Below, piece by piece: positions 14,975-24,189 of a stretch of DNA of 50,051 nt (position 1 is its first letter; every line of letters begins with the position of its first letter). Under the pieces are notes generated by a model, which was given only the letters and a program-made list of their open reading frames with translations, made no database searches and was not told where the DNA came from. A program made the position numbers and the translations under genes. Source of the DNA: Nesterenkonia ebinurensis (GTDB lineage Bacteria > Actinomycetota > Actinomycetes > Actinomycetales > Micrococcaceae); the NCBI RefSeq assembly GCF_008711175.1, contig NZ_VWNF01000007.1:1-50051 (forward strand), given 5' to 3'.

Positions 14975-15384
14975 ACGCTGCTCTCAGCGACCTCACGTAC
15001 TCTCGGCTTGAGCTTCCCGGTCCGGGAATACCAGATCTCCAGCGGGATGGTCATCAGCGGGGGCACCGCCATCGCCAGGGCCACCGCCCACTCCCAGAGT
15101 CGCCAGCGGAAGGTGAACCAGGCGGCGGTGGCCACCACGCAGAAGACCATGAACGCGACCCCGTGCACCATGCCCCAGAACGGCACCGGGTCCTCTGCCT
15201 CAGGCACACCGGCGATATAGCGCATGTACATTGCGTAGAGCAGGCCGGTCCAGGTGATGGCCTCAATGATCGCCACCGTGTGGAAGGCGATCCGCATGAA
15301 CTTCTGCCAGCTGAGGCTGCCCCGGGCGGATCTGGGCTGCCGGTGCTGCTGGGGCCCGGCAGGGGCGGTGGGCGTCGTCGTCAT
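14971..15384 (-). CDS. DUF3817 integral membrane protein
   Basis: This 137-residue protein has a short polar N-terminus and three to four membrane segments. AFHTVAIIEAITWTGLLYAM, PFWGMVHGVAFMVFCVVATA and the final ALAMAVPPLMTIPLEIWYSR are the DUF3817 pattern common in actinobacteria. The conserved E (VAIIEAITW), H (MVHGVAF) and P/E residues lie inside the helices. The function is not established. It follows rlmN on the same strand, separated by 99 bases that hold a large nested palindrome. Confidence 0.82.
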   Translation of the reverse strand: MTTTPTAPAGPQQHRQPRSARGSLSWQKFMRIAFHTVAIIEAITWTGLLYAMYMRYIAGVPEAEDPVPFWGMVHGVAFMVFCVVATAAWFTFRWRLWEWAVALAMAVPPLMTIPLEIWYSRTGKLKPRVREVAESSV

Positions 15385-15403
15385 CTGGTCCTCTCTCTTC
15401 AGC

Positions 15404-15472
15404 TTGCTGTACCGTTTTTCGGTGCTAAAAGTGCGGTTTCGGCCGCAATAACACCGATATCCGGTACAGCAA
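15404..15472. repeat. 69-bp nested palindrome between rlmN and the DUF3817 gene
   Basis: Three perfect pairs of arms are nested around one centre: TTGCTGTACCG (15404-15414) with CGGTACAGCAA (15462-15472); TCGGTG (15419-15424) with CACCGA (15452-15457); and TGCGG with CCGCA around 15432-15446. Together they would fold into one long interrupted hairpin on either strand. No run of T follows on the minus strand, so it is not an ordinary terminator. It could be a mobile palindromic element or a structured 5' leader. Confidence 0.75.
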
Positions 15473-15483
15473 AAGGTTCCGGC

Positions 15484-16836
15484 TCAGGTTTCGGAGGCAG
15501 CAAGCTGGCCGCAGGCACCGTCGATCTCTTTGCCGCGGGTATCGCGCAGAGTGGTGGGGACGCCTGCGGCGTTGAGCCGGTCGATGAACTCCTGCATCAC
15601 CTCAGGCACTGAGGAGGTCCACACCGAGTTCGGCGTCGGGTTCAGCGGGATCGGGTTCACATGCACCCAGCCGCGGCCGCGGGCGTTGAGCTTCTCGGCC
15701 AGCAGATCAGCCCGCCAGGGGTGGTCGTTCATGTCCTTGATCAGCGCGTACTCGATGCTCACCCGGCGCCCGGTGGTCTCGTAGTAGTAGCGGGCGGCGT
15801 CGATGGCCTCATCGGCCTTCCAGCGGGAGTTGACCGGGATCAGCTCATCGCGCAGCTCGTCATCCGGGGCATGCAGGGACAGCGCGAAGGTGATCGGCAG
15901 ATTCTCATCGGCCAGCTTCCGGATGGCGGGCACCAGACCCACAGTGGAGACGGTGATGCCGCGGGCGGACATGCCCAGGCCCTCGGGGGCAGGGTCGATC
16001 ATCCGTCGCACCGCGTTCATCACGCGCTTATAGTTGGCCAGCGGCTCCCCCATGCCCATGAAGACGATGTTGGAGACTCGTTGTGGTCCAGAAGCAGATG
16101 ACGACGTCCCAGGCGCCCGAGTGCCCACAGCCCCAGCCTTCACCGAACTGAGCTGCTCACCCGACTCACCTTCGGCGAAGTCTGCTTCTTCGCCGAGGGC
16201 GGCATGGTCGGCCTCCGCAGCAATCTCCGATGGGTTGGGATTGTCGAGACCACCCTCGGCGATCACCCGGTTGGCCTGCACAATCTGGTCCACGATCTCG
16301 GCAGTGGACATATTCCGGGTCAGCCCGTTCTGGCCGGTGGCACAGAAGGGGCAGTTCATCCCGCAACCACATTGGGACGAGATGCACAGGGTGATGCGGG
16401 ACTTGTAGCGCATCAGCACTGACTCCACCAGGGCGCCGTCGAAGAGCCGCCAGAGAAACTTGATGGTGGCGCCGTCGTCGGTGGCCAGCCGGCGCACCTC
16501 GGTGAGCAGCGGGGGCAGGAACTCGGCGACCAGTTGCTCCCGGGTCTCCGCCGGCAGATCGGTCATCGCTGCAGGGTCGGAAGTGTAGTGCTGGAAGTAG
16601 TGCACGCTGAGCTGCTTGGCGCGGAACCCGGGCAGGCCGGCCGCCTTGGCCTTGGCGATGCGTTCGTCCAGGGTCAGGTCAGCCAGATGCGTGGGCGGCT
16701 GCTTGATCCGTTTGGGCTGGGCGAACTGCAGCTTGGGCCGCCCTGAAGCGTCCATCGCCTGGGTCCAGCCCTCGGCACGGGGCTTGACCTGGGGGCGGGA
16801 CACGGGGGACGACGCGGCGCCAGTTTTCTCAGACAT
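15484..16836 (-). CDS. rlmN: Dual-specificity 23S rRNA/tRNA methyltransferase RlmN
   Basis: This 450-residue radical-SAM enzyme starts at ATG 16834-16836. The cluster-binding C-x3-C-x2-C is [10 protein letters not shown] at about residues 155-165. It is followed by [35 protein letters not shown] and [20 protein letters not shown], all diagnostic of RlmN. A late cysteine ([11 protein letters not shown]) is the methyl-carrier candidate. It methylates C2 of A2503 in 23S rRNA and A37 in some tRNAs. Unusually, about 58 acidic and Ser/Ala-rich residues (roughly 194-252) are inserted just before the [10 protein letters not shown] motif, where most homologs have a short loop. Confidence 0.93.
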   Translation of the reverse strand: MSEKTGAASSPVSRPQVKPRAEGWTQAMDASGRPKLQFAQPKRIKQPPTHLADLTLDERIAKAKAAGLPGFRAKQLSVHYFQHYTSDPAAMTDLPAETREQLVAEFLPPLLTEVRRLATDDGATIKFLWRLFDGALVESVLMRYKSRITLCISSQCGCGMNCPFCATGQNGLTRNMSTAEIVDQIVQANRVIAEGGLDNPNPSEIAAEADHAALGEEADFAEGESGEQLSSVKAGAVGTRAPGTSSSASGPQRVSNIVFMGMGEPLANYKRVMNAVRRMIDPAPEGLGMSARGITVSTVGLVPAIRKLADENLPITFALSLHAPDDELRDELIPVNSRWKADEAIDAARYYYETTGRRVSIEYALIKDMNDHPWRADLLAEKLNARGRGWVHVNPIPLNPTPNSVWTSSVPEVMQEFIDRLNAAGVPTTLRDTRGKEIDGACGQLAASET

Positions 16837-16973
16837 CCCCGCTATTCTCCCACGCCCAGGACTCTCCATCGAGCGGGTGCAGAGTGTGTGCTGGGCAAGC
16901 TGGACGAGGGAAGCGGCACCGGACAGTGCCGTCACTGAGTCCAGCGCAGAGTCAGTGCGTGATATGCGCCCGC

Positions 16974-17993
16974 TCAGGCGCCGGGTCGGCCCTTCTTCCA
17001 GTAGCCCATGAATGAGACCTGCTTGCGACTGAGGCCGACCTCTTTGACCAGGTGGCGGCGCAGGCCTGTGATGACGCTGGCTTCACCGGCCAGCCAGGCG
17101 TATTCGCGGAAGCCCTCGGGAGTGGCGGTCTCCCAGAGAGTACCCTCCTCATCGACCTCCGGCAGCTCCTGCGGAGCGCCGGTGAGCGCGCCGACCGGGC
17201 TCAGTCCGGGCTCCCAGGTGGCTCGCCGGGCAGCGAATATCTTGGCGCGCCGGGCACCCCAGTCCAGCACGCCCTCCGTCAGTCGATTTCCCAGCGACAC
17301 GCCATCGCGGGGCAGCCAGTGGATGCGCACGCTGGAGCGAGAGGCCACATCCAGCACATCCGCACTGGTGGGGACCTCCAGGTAGGCCTCGCCGTGGTAG
17401 TGCTCCGGCAGGCATTCCAGGATCGCGCAGATCGCCGGAACTGCGGTCTCGTCCCCGGCGATCATCAGATCCCGGGCACTGCCGGGGGTGAAGTCGATGC
17501 CGCCGCCGGGCTGGTCTGAGCGCCGGTCCGGACCGATCACCACCAGCTCGTCCCCCGGTGCGGCAGACAGCGCCCAGTCGGCGGCCGGACCGGAACTGCC
17601 ATCTGGCTCCAGATGGATCACGAAGTCGATGTCCACCTCACGGACCCAGGTGCGGATGGCACGTACGGTGTAGGTGCGGATGGGGTTCCGCTCGGTGTCG
17701 TCGAGCTCCCGCCAGGCGGTGTACCACTGCATCATCGTGGCCGGCGGGTCGGCGAAGAGCCCCAAGTCGGGGTAGCTGCCATCCGCTCGGGGCAGGAAGA
17801 GCTTGATTCTTTGGTCCCAGGCCGGCGACGGCTGGACCGCCTCCTGCTCGCTCAACGCTGTGCGCTGCGGACCGAAATGCTCCAGCCCATCGCCTGCGAC
17901 GGTGACGCGGATGAAGTTCGGGGACAACCTGACCACCCGCGCTACCTCAGTGAGATAGGCACGGGTGGCAGGGCGTAGTGCTGTTTCAGTCAT
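16974..17993 (-). CDS. Siderophore-interacting protein (FAD ferric reductase)
   Basis: This 339-residue protein belongs to the SIP/ViuB family. Residues 1-130 hold the FAD-binding barrel with [20 protein letters not shown], where the RTYTVR motif binds flavin. Residues 140-339 hold the NAD(P)H-like domain with [38 protein letters not shown] and a closing [18 protein letters not shown]. SIPs reduce ferric siderophores in the cytoplasm to release iron. It is the last gene of the ferric-siderophore import operon: its ATG directly follows the binding-protein stop at 17994. Confidence 0.92.
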   Translation of the reverse strand: MTETALRPATRAYLTEVARVVRLSPNFIRVTVAGDGLEHFGPQRTALSEQEAVQPSPAWDQRIKLFLPRADGSYPDLGLFADPPATMMQWYTAWRELDDTERNPIRTYTVRAIRTWVREVDIDFVIHLEPDGSSGPAADWALSAAPGDELVVIGPDRRSDQPGGGIDFTPGSARDLMIAGDETAVPAICAILECLPEHYHGEAYLEVPTSADVLDVASRSSVRIHWLPRDGVSLGNRLTEGVLDWGARRAKIFAARRATWEPGLSPVGALTGAPQELPEVDEEGTLWETATPEGFREYAWLAGEASVITGLRRHLVKEVGLSRKQVSFMGYWKKGRPGA

Positions 17994-19061
17994 TCAGTTG
18001 AGGTTCTCCACGGCCTCGGCCAGCTGCGGGGTGAGCTCGTCGAGGACCAGCTCGATGCTCAGCGGGGAGCCGGCGCTGAACGCCATGGACAGGTCCCCCT
18101 CGTCGAGCAGCACGGCTCGATCCTCCCGGATCACGTCCAAGGAGGCGATCAGCGGGTCGTTCTCCAATTCCTCCAGGCTGTAGCCGATGGGGAAGAGGAT
18201 GGCGACCTCGGCGTCGAAGACCTCCACCTGCTCCTCGGAGACATTGGCGAAGAAGCCCTCATCAGGCTCCATATCAGCGGCCGGGCCGTACATCTGGAAG
18301 CCCAGCATCTCGATGAGGTCCCAGCGCATATCACCGGTGTAGCTCAGACCGTAAGCCTCGCCGAACTTGGATCCGGTGATCGCCTCCACCCCTTCGAACT
18401 CTGGGTGCTCGGCGCGGGCGGCCGCGATCTTCTCCCGGGTCTCGGCGATCAGCTCCTCGCCCTCCTCGGAGAGCCCCAAGGCGTCTGCGATCAGCTGGGT
18501 CTGGTTGTCCCAGCCGGGGTTGTAGTTCTCCGCACCCTCGGGCCCGGAGATGGTCGGGGCGATCTCGGCGAGCCGGTCGTATTCAGCTTGGTCGTAGCCG
18601 GAGTTGACGTTGAGGATCAGGTCCGGGTCCAGAGACTGGATGTACTCGTAGTCGATCTCCTCGGAGCGTTCGATCACCTCCGGGTCCTCGTTGAACAAGT
18701 CAGCGGCCCAGGGCCCCACTCCGTGGGTCTCCTCGCCGAAACCCAGCCAGTCGTGAACGGCGATTGGTTCCACGCCGAGGGCCAGGGCGACCTCGGCATC
18801 GGACCAGCCCAGCGCGACCACCCGGAGCTCACCGTCCTCCGGGGCCAGAACTTCGGTGGGGCCGTACATATGGTCCACGGTGGCCAGCACGCCCTCCGCA
18901 GCGTCATTGCCGCCGTTGTCGGCACTGTTGTCAGCTGTGCCGTTGTCACCGCTGTTGGCGGCGGCGTCCTCTGCGTCGCCGTCTCCGTTGTCACCGCAGG
19001 CGGTCAGCGCCAGCATGGATACAGCGAAGACTGCGGTAAGGGGCAAGAGCGAGTTCTTCAA
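17994..19061 (-). CDS. Ferric-siderophore ABC transporter binding lipoprotein
   Basis: This is a 355-residue protein of the FecB/FhuD-like (TroA superfamily) type. The signal peptide ends in LTAC at about residue 21, and an acidic N/G/D-rich linker follows. LRVVALGWSDAEVALALGVE, SLDPDLILNVNSGYDQAEYD and AEIAPTISGPEGA are the typical Ni/Fe-siderophore binding segments. It catches the ferric siderophore on the outer face and delivers it to the two permeases. It is separated from the ATPase gene upstream by 62 bases, which contain an AT-rich stretch but no evident terminator. Confidence 0.92.
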   Translation of the reverse strand: MKNSLLPLTAVFAVSMLALTACGDNGDGDAEDAAANSGDNGTADNSADNGGNDAAEGVLATVDHMYGPTEVLAPEDGELRVVALGWSDAEVALALGVEPIAVHDWLGFGEETHGVGPWAADLFNEDPEVIERSEEIDYEYIQSLDPDLILNVNSGYDQAEYDRLAEIAPTISGPEGAENYNPGWDNQTQLIADALGLSEEGEELIAETREKIAAARAEHPEFEGVEAITGSKFGEAYGLSYTGDMRWDLIEMLGFQMYGPAADMEPDEGFFANVSEEQVEVFDAEVAILFPIGYSLEELENDPLIASLDVIREDRAVLLDEGDLSMAFSAGSPLSIELVLDELTPQLAEAVENLN

Positions 19062-19123
19062 TGGGTCTCCTTCAATGCTCGTTGGGGAAAGCTGGTTAAA
19101 TCTGGTGCGGCACTTGGGCAGGT

Positions 19124-19969
19124 CTATTCAGGTAGTGGAGGGGCTTTGGGGATTACTAATGGACGGCCGGTCTCGGGATCTTCGATGATCCGGGCGGCCA
19201 CCCCGAAGACCTCCTGGACCAGCTCTGGGGTGCCGATCTGCTCAGGGGCCCCCTGGGCGATGATCTCGCCATCCCGCATAGCCACCAGGTGAGTGGCGTA
19301 GCGCAGGGCCTGGTTGAGGTCGTGCAGCACCGCCACCAGGGTCCGGCCCTGGGCCTGCAGCTGGGTGCACAGCTGAAGGACCTCGATCTGATGGGCGATG
19401 TCCAGGTAGGTGGTGGGCTCGTCCAGCAGCAGGATGGGGGTCTGCTGGGCCAGTGCCATGGCGATCCAGACCCGCTGGCGCTGGCCGCCGGAGAGCTCGT
19501 CCACCGGCCGGGTGGCCAGTGCTGAGGTGCCGGTGACCTCCAGTGCCTCGCGGACCGCGGCCTCATCCTCGCGCCCCCAGCGTTTGAGCAGGCTCTGGTG
19601 CGGGTGCCTGCCGCGGGAGACCAGGTCAGCTGCGGTGATGCCTTCCGGCGCCACCGAGGACTGCGGCAGCAGCCCGATGGTACGGGCCAGCTGCTTGGTG
19701 GGTATTGAGGTGATGGCTGCACCGTCCAATAGGACCTCCCCGCTGGCAGGCTTGATCAGTCGGGCCAGGCTGCGCAGCAGGGTGGATTTTCCGCAGGCAT
19801 TGGGCCCCATGATCACGGTGAAGGAGCCCTCCGGGATCTGCAGGTCCAGCTCACGCAGCACAGTACGTGCGTCATACCCGGCAGTCAGCCCGGCCGCAGC
19901 CAGCCGATGGCTCTCTGCCTGTGTGCTGGGCATCGGTGTCTCGGGGAGTTTAATGGTTTCAGCGCTCAT
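19124..19969 (-). CDS. Ferric-siderophore ABC transporter ATP-binding protein
   Basis: This 281-residue ATPase is of the FepC/FhuC type. Walker A is GPNACGKSTLLRS, the signature is LSGGQRQRVWIAMALAQQ, Walker B is LLLDEPTTYLD, and the switch histidine lies in LVAVLHDLNQALRYATHLVA. GLLPQSSVAPEGITAADLVS is typical of iron importers. It drives uptake through the permeases whose genes come just before. Its ATG shares one base with the stop of the second permease (TGATG at 19969). Confidence 0.93.
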   Translation of the reverse strand: MSAETIKLPETPMPSTQAESHRLAAAGLTAGYDARTVLRELDLQIPEGSFTVIMGPNACGKSTLLRSLARLIKPASGEVLLDGAAITSIPTKQLARTIGLLPQSSVAPEGITAADLVSRGRHPHQSLLKRWGREDEAAVREALEVTGTSALATRPVDELSGGQRQRVWIAMALAQQTPILLLDEPTTYLDIAHQIEVLQLCTQLQAQGRTLVAVLHDLNQALRYATHLVAMRDGEIIAQGAPEQIGTPELVQEVFGVAARIIEDPETGRPLVIPKAPPLPE

Positions 19970-21087
19970 CAGCGGTTTCCTCTCTTGCTACGGCCCATGA
20001 CCACCAACAGCCACACCAGGTATGCCCCGCCCAGCACCAGAGTCACCACACCTACCGGTAGGCTCACCGGCATCGTCTCGGCCCGGGCGATCGCATCGGA
20101 GGCAGTAAGCAGCAAGGCACCCATCGCAGCGGCAGGCAACAGCTGAACCGACGACGCCGCGGTCAGCCTCAGTGCCAGCTGGGGTGCCACCAGAGCGATG
20201 AACGCGATGGGGCCAGCAGCTGCAGTGACTACCGCCACCAACAGGATCCCGCCGGTGAACTGGATGAGGCGAACCCGCTCCAGCCGAATGCCGAGGCCGG
20301 AGGCGGCGTCGTCGCCCATCTCCATCAGCCGCATCTGGCGGGCGTGGGCCAGCATCACCGGCAGGGCGACTGCTGTGACCGCCAGCAGGGGGTAGACGTG
20401 GTTCCAGGTGATGTCGTTGACCGAACCGGCACCCCAGGTGGCCACAGACATGGCGGTCTCCAGGCTGAGTACGGTCAGCAGGTAGGTGTTGAACGAGCTC
20501 AGGAAGATGCTGACCCCGATGCCGACGATGATGATCCGCAGCCCCGAGACTCCTCGTTTCCAAGCCAGCAGGTAGACCGCGGCGCCGGTGGCCAGGCCGC
20601 CCAGGATGGCAGCGATCGGGGTGGCCCAGAGCCCGGTGAACCCAACGGCTGCCATCAGCAGCGCACCGGTGTAGGCGCCGGTGGAGAAGCCGATGATGTC
20701 CGGACTGCCCAGCGGGTTGCGGGTCTGGGACTGGAACACCGCACCGGCCAGGGCCAGCGCTGCGCCGCCGAGCAGGGTGAACAGCACCCGTGGGGCGCGC
20801 CATTCGAGCACCACGCGGGTAGTGCCCTCATCGGCACTGCCCAAGAAAGCCTGGATCACCTCGGTAATGCCGAGCATGGCGGAGCCGCTGACCATGTTCC
20901 ACCCGGCCACCGCGAGCGCAGCGGCGGTGATCAGTAGCGTAACCGCCATGGTGCGGGTGTGCAGCAATGCGCTGAAGCTCGAAGTCCGCACAGGGCGAGT
21001 GCCAGGCCCGAACAGCGGCGGGCCCGTGGGTGACTGATCGGCTGCGAGGGACTCTTCTGCACTGCGGCGCTCGGCGGTGAGGGTCAC
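19969..21087 (-). CDS. Ferric-siderophore ABC transporter permease, FecD-like
   Basis: This FecCD-family permease starts at GTG 21085-21087, which overlaps the stop of the first permease (GTGA); the frame runs further upstream but that part is shadow sequence. It has about 372 residues. After a polar N-terminus there are eight to ten membrane segments. RAPRVLFTLLGGAALALAGA, RNPLGSPDIIGFSTGAYTGA and AGPIAFIALVAPQLALRLTA are the conserved FecCD blocks, the last being the ATPase-docking loop. It pairs with the next permease in a heterodimer. Confidence 0.92.
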   Translation of the reverse strand: MTLTAERRSAEESLAADQSPTGPPLFGPGTRPVRTSSFSALLHTRTMAVTLLITAAALAVAGWNMVSGSAMLGITEVIQAFLGSADEGTTRVVLEWRAPRVLFTLLGGAALALAGAVFQSQTRNPLGSPDIIGFSTGAYTGALLMAAVGFTGLWATPIAAILGGLATGAAVYLLAWKRGVSGLRIIIVGIGVSIFLSSFNTYLLTVLSLETAMSVATWGAGSVNDITWNHVYPLLAVTAVALPVMLAHARQMRLMEMGDDAASGLGIRLERVRLIQFTGGILLVAVVTAAAGPIAFIALVAPQLALRLTAASSVQLLPAAAMGALLLTASDAIARAETMPVSLPVGVVTLVLGGAYLVWLLVVMGRSKRGNR

Positions 21088-22154
21088 AGACTCTTCACCG
21101 CCTTGGCACGGGTCAGCCAGATCAGCACCGGGGCGCCCAGGAACGCAGTGACCACCCCGGCGGGGAGCTCGGAGGCGACGACCGTGCGGGCCAAGATATC
21201 TGCCCCCAGTACCAGGATCGGCGCAGCGAGCAGGCTCAGCGGGACCAACCAGCGGTGATCTGGGCCTACCAGCATGCGCAGTGCATGCGGGACCATGAGC
21301 CCGATGAAGCTCAGCGGCCCGGCTGCGGCAGTGGCTGCTCCACACAGCAGAGTCACCGCAGCCAGCCCGGTGATCCTGGTCAGGCCGGGGCGGGCACCGA
21401 GGGCCGTGGCGGCGTCGTCGCCTAAGGAAAGCGCGTTGAGGGCGCGGGGCAGTATCAAGGCGATGGTGGCACCGATCAGGATGAAGGGCAGAACCGTGAT
21501 GAGTTCGTCGAATCCGCGGCCCTGCAGGGAGCCTGCTGACCAGAAGCGAACCCGGTCGAAGACATGCGGCATGGCCAGGGTGACGGCGAAGCTGATGCCG
21601 GTGAGCAGGGCAGCCACAGCCACTCCGGTGAGCACCAGTTTGGCGGGGCTGGCGCCCATCGGACCGCTAGTGCCAATGATGTAGACGGTGACACCCACCA
21701 CCAGTGCCCCAACCATGGCCAGCCAGACGTGTGCGGTGCCGATGGTGGCGCCCATGGTGGCTGAGCCGAGGACCACCGCGGTATAGGCCCCGGCGTTGAC
21801 CCCCAGCAGTCCGGGGTCGGCCAGTGGGTTGCGGGTCATCGCCTGCATGAGCACACCGGCCGCCCCGAGCGCAGCGCCGACTACCACCGCCAGCAGCGTG
21901 CGCGGGACCCGGCGCTCCAGGATCAGCAGAGCAGTAGTTTCCCGAGCCTCGGCCGGGAGGTCGCCTGTAGCCCAGTGCGTCAGGATCTGGATCACGCGGT
22001 GGGCGGGGATCTCACCTGAGCCGACGAAGAGGCTGGTGGCACACAGTGCGGCCAGTGCGACGAGTCCGCTGAGAATCACCAGGGTGCGTCGGCGCCCGGA
22101 CTGCGGTGCCCGCTGAGTGGGCTGCAGCTCATGCTGGGCGATCTGGACGGACAC
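21084..22154 (-). CDS. Ferric-siderophore ABC transporter permease, FecC-like
   Basis: This is the first gene of the import operon. I chose GTG 22152-22154 because AGGGAG lies five bases before it; the frame continues to a TTG at 22217. The protein has about 356 residues and the FecCD plan: RRVPRTLLAVVVGAALGAAG, RNPLADPGLLGVNAGAYTAV and AGPLSFIGLMVPHALRMLVG. It forms half of the membrane channel. The region upstream holds a possible iron-regulator half site. Confidence 0.92.
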   Translation of the reverse strand: MSVQIAQHELQPTQRAPQSGRRRTLVILSGLVALAALCATSLFVGSGEIPAHRVIQILTHWATGDLPAEARETTALLILERRVPRTLLAVVVGAALGAAGVLMQAMTRNPLADPGLLGVNAGAYTAVVLGSATMGATIGTAHVWLAMVGALVVGVTVYIIGTSGPMGASPAKLVLTGVAVAALLTGISFAVTLAMPHVFDRVRFWSAGSLQGRGFDELITVLPFILIGATIALILPRALNALSLGDDAATALGARPGLTRITGLAAVTLLCGAATAAAGPLSFIGLMVPHALRMLVGPDHRWLVPLSLLAAPILVLGADILARTVVASELPAGVVTAFLGAPVLIWLTRAKAVKSL

Positions 22155-22245
22155 TGCTGCTCCCTGAGGGCTGCGCCGATGGCGGCTTGACTGAGCGGGA
22201 ACGCGATTAGAAAACAACCACGTACCGGAATAATGATAACCAGAC

Positions 22246-22260
22246 TAAGGTAGACCTATA
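22246..22260 (-). promoter_or_regulatory. Possible DtxR/IdeR-type iron box upstream of the siderophore operon
   Basis: TAAGGTAGACCTATA contains AGGT-AG-ACCT, a small palindrome. Its first 13 bases match 10 of 13 positions of the TWAGGTTAGSCTA start of the known DtxR/IdeR consensus, but the second half site is poor. It lies about 95 bases before the first permease gene, in an AT-rich stretch. Iron repression of such an operon is expected; this particular site is uncertain. Confidence 0.35.
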
Positions 22261-22296
22261 TGACTCGGTGTGCAAGTGACGGAAGTAGAGCGGGTA

Positions 22297-23772
22297 CTAC
22301 AGCACATTGTGAGTGAAACGGCCGCCCAACAGGGTCGCTGCCACCGGCATAGTACGCAGCTGCTCGAGGTCGCAGGTCAGCGGGTCGTGCTCCACCAGGA
22401 TGAGGTCCGCCGGGTCGCCGGACTGCACCGTGAACTTTCCGCGGGTGCTGGCCTCCAAGGCGGTGCGCACGCTCACGGCCTGCTCCGGGTGCCAGGGCTC
22501 GCGGTCGCCCCGGCTGCGTGTGACGGCTGCGGCAACCTGCACCCAGGGATCCAGTGGAGAGACCGGGGCGTCGGAGCCGAAGCGCAGCTCTGCCCCCGCT
22601 TCCTGCAGTGAATGGAAGGCGAAAGCTCGTTCGGTGCGGCCGGCCCAGAGCTGCTCGGCGATATCCCGGTCGTCCATGGCATGCTCGGGCTGCACGCTGG
22701 CGCTGAGCCCAAGTGCGGCGAAGCGGGGGATGTCTTGAGGCCGGAGCAGCTGAGCATGTTCCACCGAGCCGCTCATGCCGAGGGCTGCGAAGGTATCCAG
22801 CACTGCGGTATTAGCCCGATCACCGATGGCGTGGATGGCTGCGCCGATGCCAGCTTCGTGGGCGGTGCGCATCAGGGGCGCCAGCTCTTCGGGTGGCACC
22901 GTGGCCACTCCGCAGGCATGTGGGTGCTCCGGCGCAAATCCTGGGTAGGGGTCCCAACACCAGGCGGTGCGGGTATTCAGCGACCCGTCCACAATCACCT
23001 TCAGCGGACCCATGACCACCAGCCCCAGGGAGCCCAGCGGGTCGCCGGTCTTTAATCCCCGGCTGATGGCGGCCTCCAACCGGTCGGGCCAGACAGAGGC
23101 TTCCACGCGCAGGCTGTCCACCCCGGCTGCCACTCGGGCCGGCCACAGGCTCAGGCTGTCCTGGTTCTCGAAGTCGACGATGCCCACCACTCCGCAGGCT
23201 GCTGCGCGCTGGGCGGCAGCCTTCAGATCGGCGGTAGTCAGGTCGGCAGCGGAGTCTAGGTTCTCCAGCACGGCGAAGGCTTCGGCCTCCCGGAGTAGAC
23301 CTGAGGCATCAGTATGCGCCCCCAGCTGCTGCTGTGCTGCGGTGTTGAGCCAGACGCAGTGCAGATCGGCGCTGACCAGCACCGTGGGCACCTGCCCGCT
23401 GGCGGCATCCAGCTCCTCCAGCCGGGGCGGGTCAGGCCAAAGTCCGTCGCGGAAGCCGAAGCCGACCAACCGCTGGCCATCCTCCACCCCAGGGACTGCC
23501 TCAGCCACCAGTCCCAGCGTCTCGGCTGCTGATTGGGCCCCAGAGACATCCAGCCGTTTGCGCTGGATGGTCCACTGAGTGAAGTGCACGTGATGGTCCC
23601 ACATGCCTGGCAGCAGAGTGGCGCCTCCAGCGTCGTAGGTTTCAACCCCACTTGGGGAACTCTCACCGGCTAGCAGCACAGAACGCACCACGCCGTCAGT
23701 CACCGTCACATTGACAAGCGCTTCAACACCGGGCATCCGGATGTTCAGGAGAGTGAGATCAGCATCTGGCAC
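22297..23772 (-). CDS. Amidohydrolase family protein (YtcJ-like)
   Basis: This is a 491-residue metal-dependent hydrolase with a GTG start at 23770-23772. LLPGMWDHHVHF is the metal-binding H-x-H of the amidohydrolase superfamily. LVSADLHCVWLNTAA, GIGAAIHAIGDRANTAVLDT and LRFGSDAPVSPLDPWVQVAA (the catalytic Asp) follow in the expected order. The YtcJ group acts on N-substituted or formyl substrates, but the real substrate cannot be read. It ends 79 bases before the siderophore permease frame, on the same strand and probably as a separate unit. Confidence 0.88.
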   Translation of the reverse strand: MPDADLTLLNIRMPGVEALVNVTVTDGVVRSVLLAGESSPSGVETYDAGGATLLPGMWDHHVHFTQWTIQRKRLDVSGAQSAAETLGLVAEAVPGVEDGQRLVGFGFRDGLWPDPPRLEELDAASGQVPTVLVSADLHCVWLNTAAQQQLGAHTDASGLLREAEAFAVLENLDSAADLTTADLKAAAQRAAACGVVGIVDFENQDSLSLWPARVAAGVDSLRVEASVWPDRLEAAISRGLKTGDPLGSLGLVVMGPLKVIVDGSLNTRTAWCWDPYPGFAPEHPHACGVATVPPEELAPLMRTAHEAGIGAAIHAIGDRANTAVLDTFAALGMSGSVEHAQLLRPQDIPRFAALGLSASVQPEHAMDDRDIAEQLWAGRTERAFAFHSLQEAGAELRFGSDAPVSPLDPWVQVAAAVTRSRGDREPWHPEQAVSVRTALEASTRGKFTVQSGDPADLILVEHDPLTCDLEQLRTMPVAATLLGGRFTHNVL

Positions 23773-23799
23773 ATGGATACCCTATGCCCTCGCGCGGCG

Positions 23800-24189
23800 T
23801 CAGGCCCGAGCGTTAAGTACGAAATCCAGCCTCAAGTCGTTGAGGGTTCCGTCGGAAGTGATCAGCGTCAACCCTTCGGCTCGCGCCTGTCCCAGCAACA
23901 TACGGTCGAATGGATCATGGTGCACCAAGGAGGTGTCAGCTCGCATAGCATCAGCGTGCTCAGCCGAGAGCACCAGCTCAGTCATACCGGCTTCGGTGAA
24001 CACTCCGGGAAACTTTTCACTTCCAGGAAGTTCCAATTTGCCCAGCATGTTCTTGATGACGATCTCCAGCACTGAGACCGAAGAGTAGTAGACGGTTTCC
24101 GCCCCGGAAATCTCATCCCGGGCAATCGGACCGAGGCGCGGGCTGTCCCAGTGCACCCACAGCAGTGCATTGGTATCTAGCACGATCAC
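23800..24189 (-). CDS. PIN-domain toxin, VapC-like (module 1)
   Basis: This 129-residue PIN-domain ribonuclease carries the four acidic residues of the family: D at MIVLDTNALLW, E at SSVSVLEIVIKN, D at VHHDPFDRMLLGQA, and D at LITSDGTLNDL. VapC toxins cut RNA, often tRNA or rRNA, when the antitoxin is lost. Its start overlaps the stop of the antitoxin gene by four bases. The SSVSVLEIVIK and HHDPFDRMLLGQARAEGLTL blocks place it in the PIN subgroup that pairs with Phd-type antitoxins. Confidence 0.9.
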   Translation of the reverse strand: MIVLDTNALLWVHWDSPRLGPIARDEISGAETVYYSSVSVLEIVIKNMLGKLELPGSEKFPGVFTEAGMTELVLSAEHADAMRADTSLVHHDPFDRMLLGQARAEGLTLITSDGTLNDLRLDFVLNARA

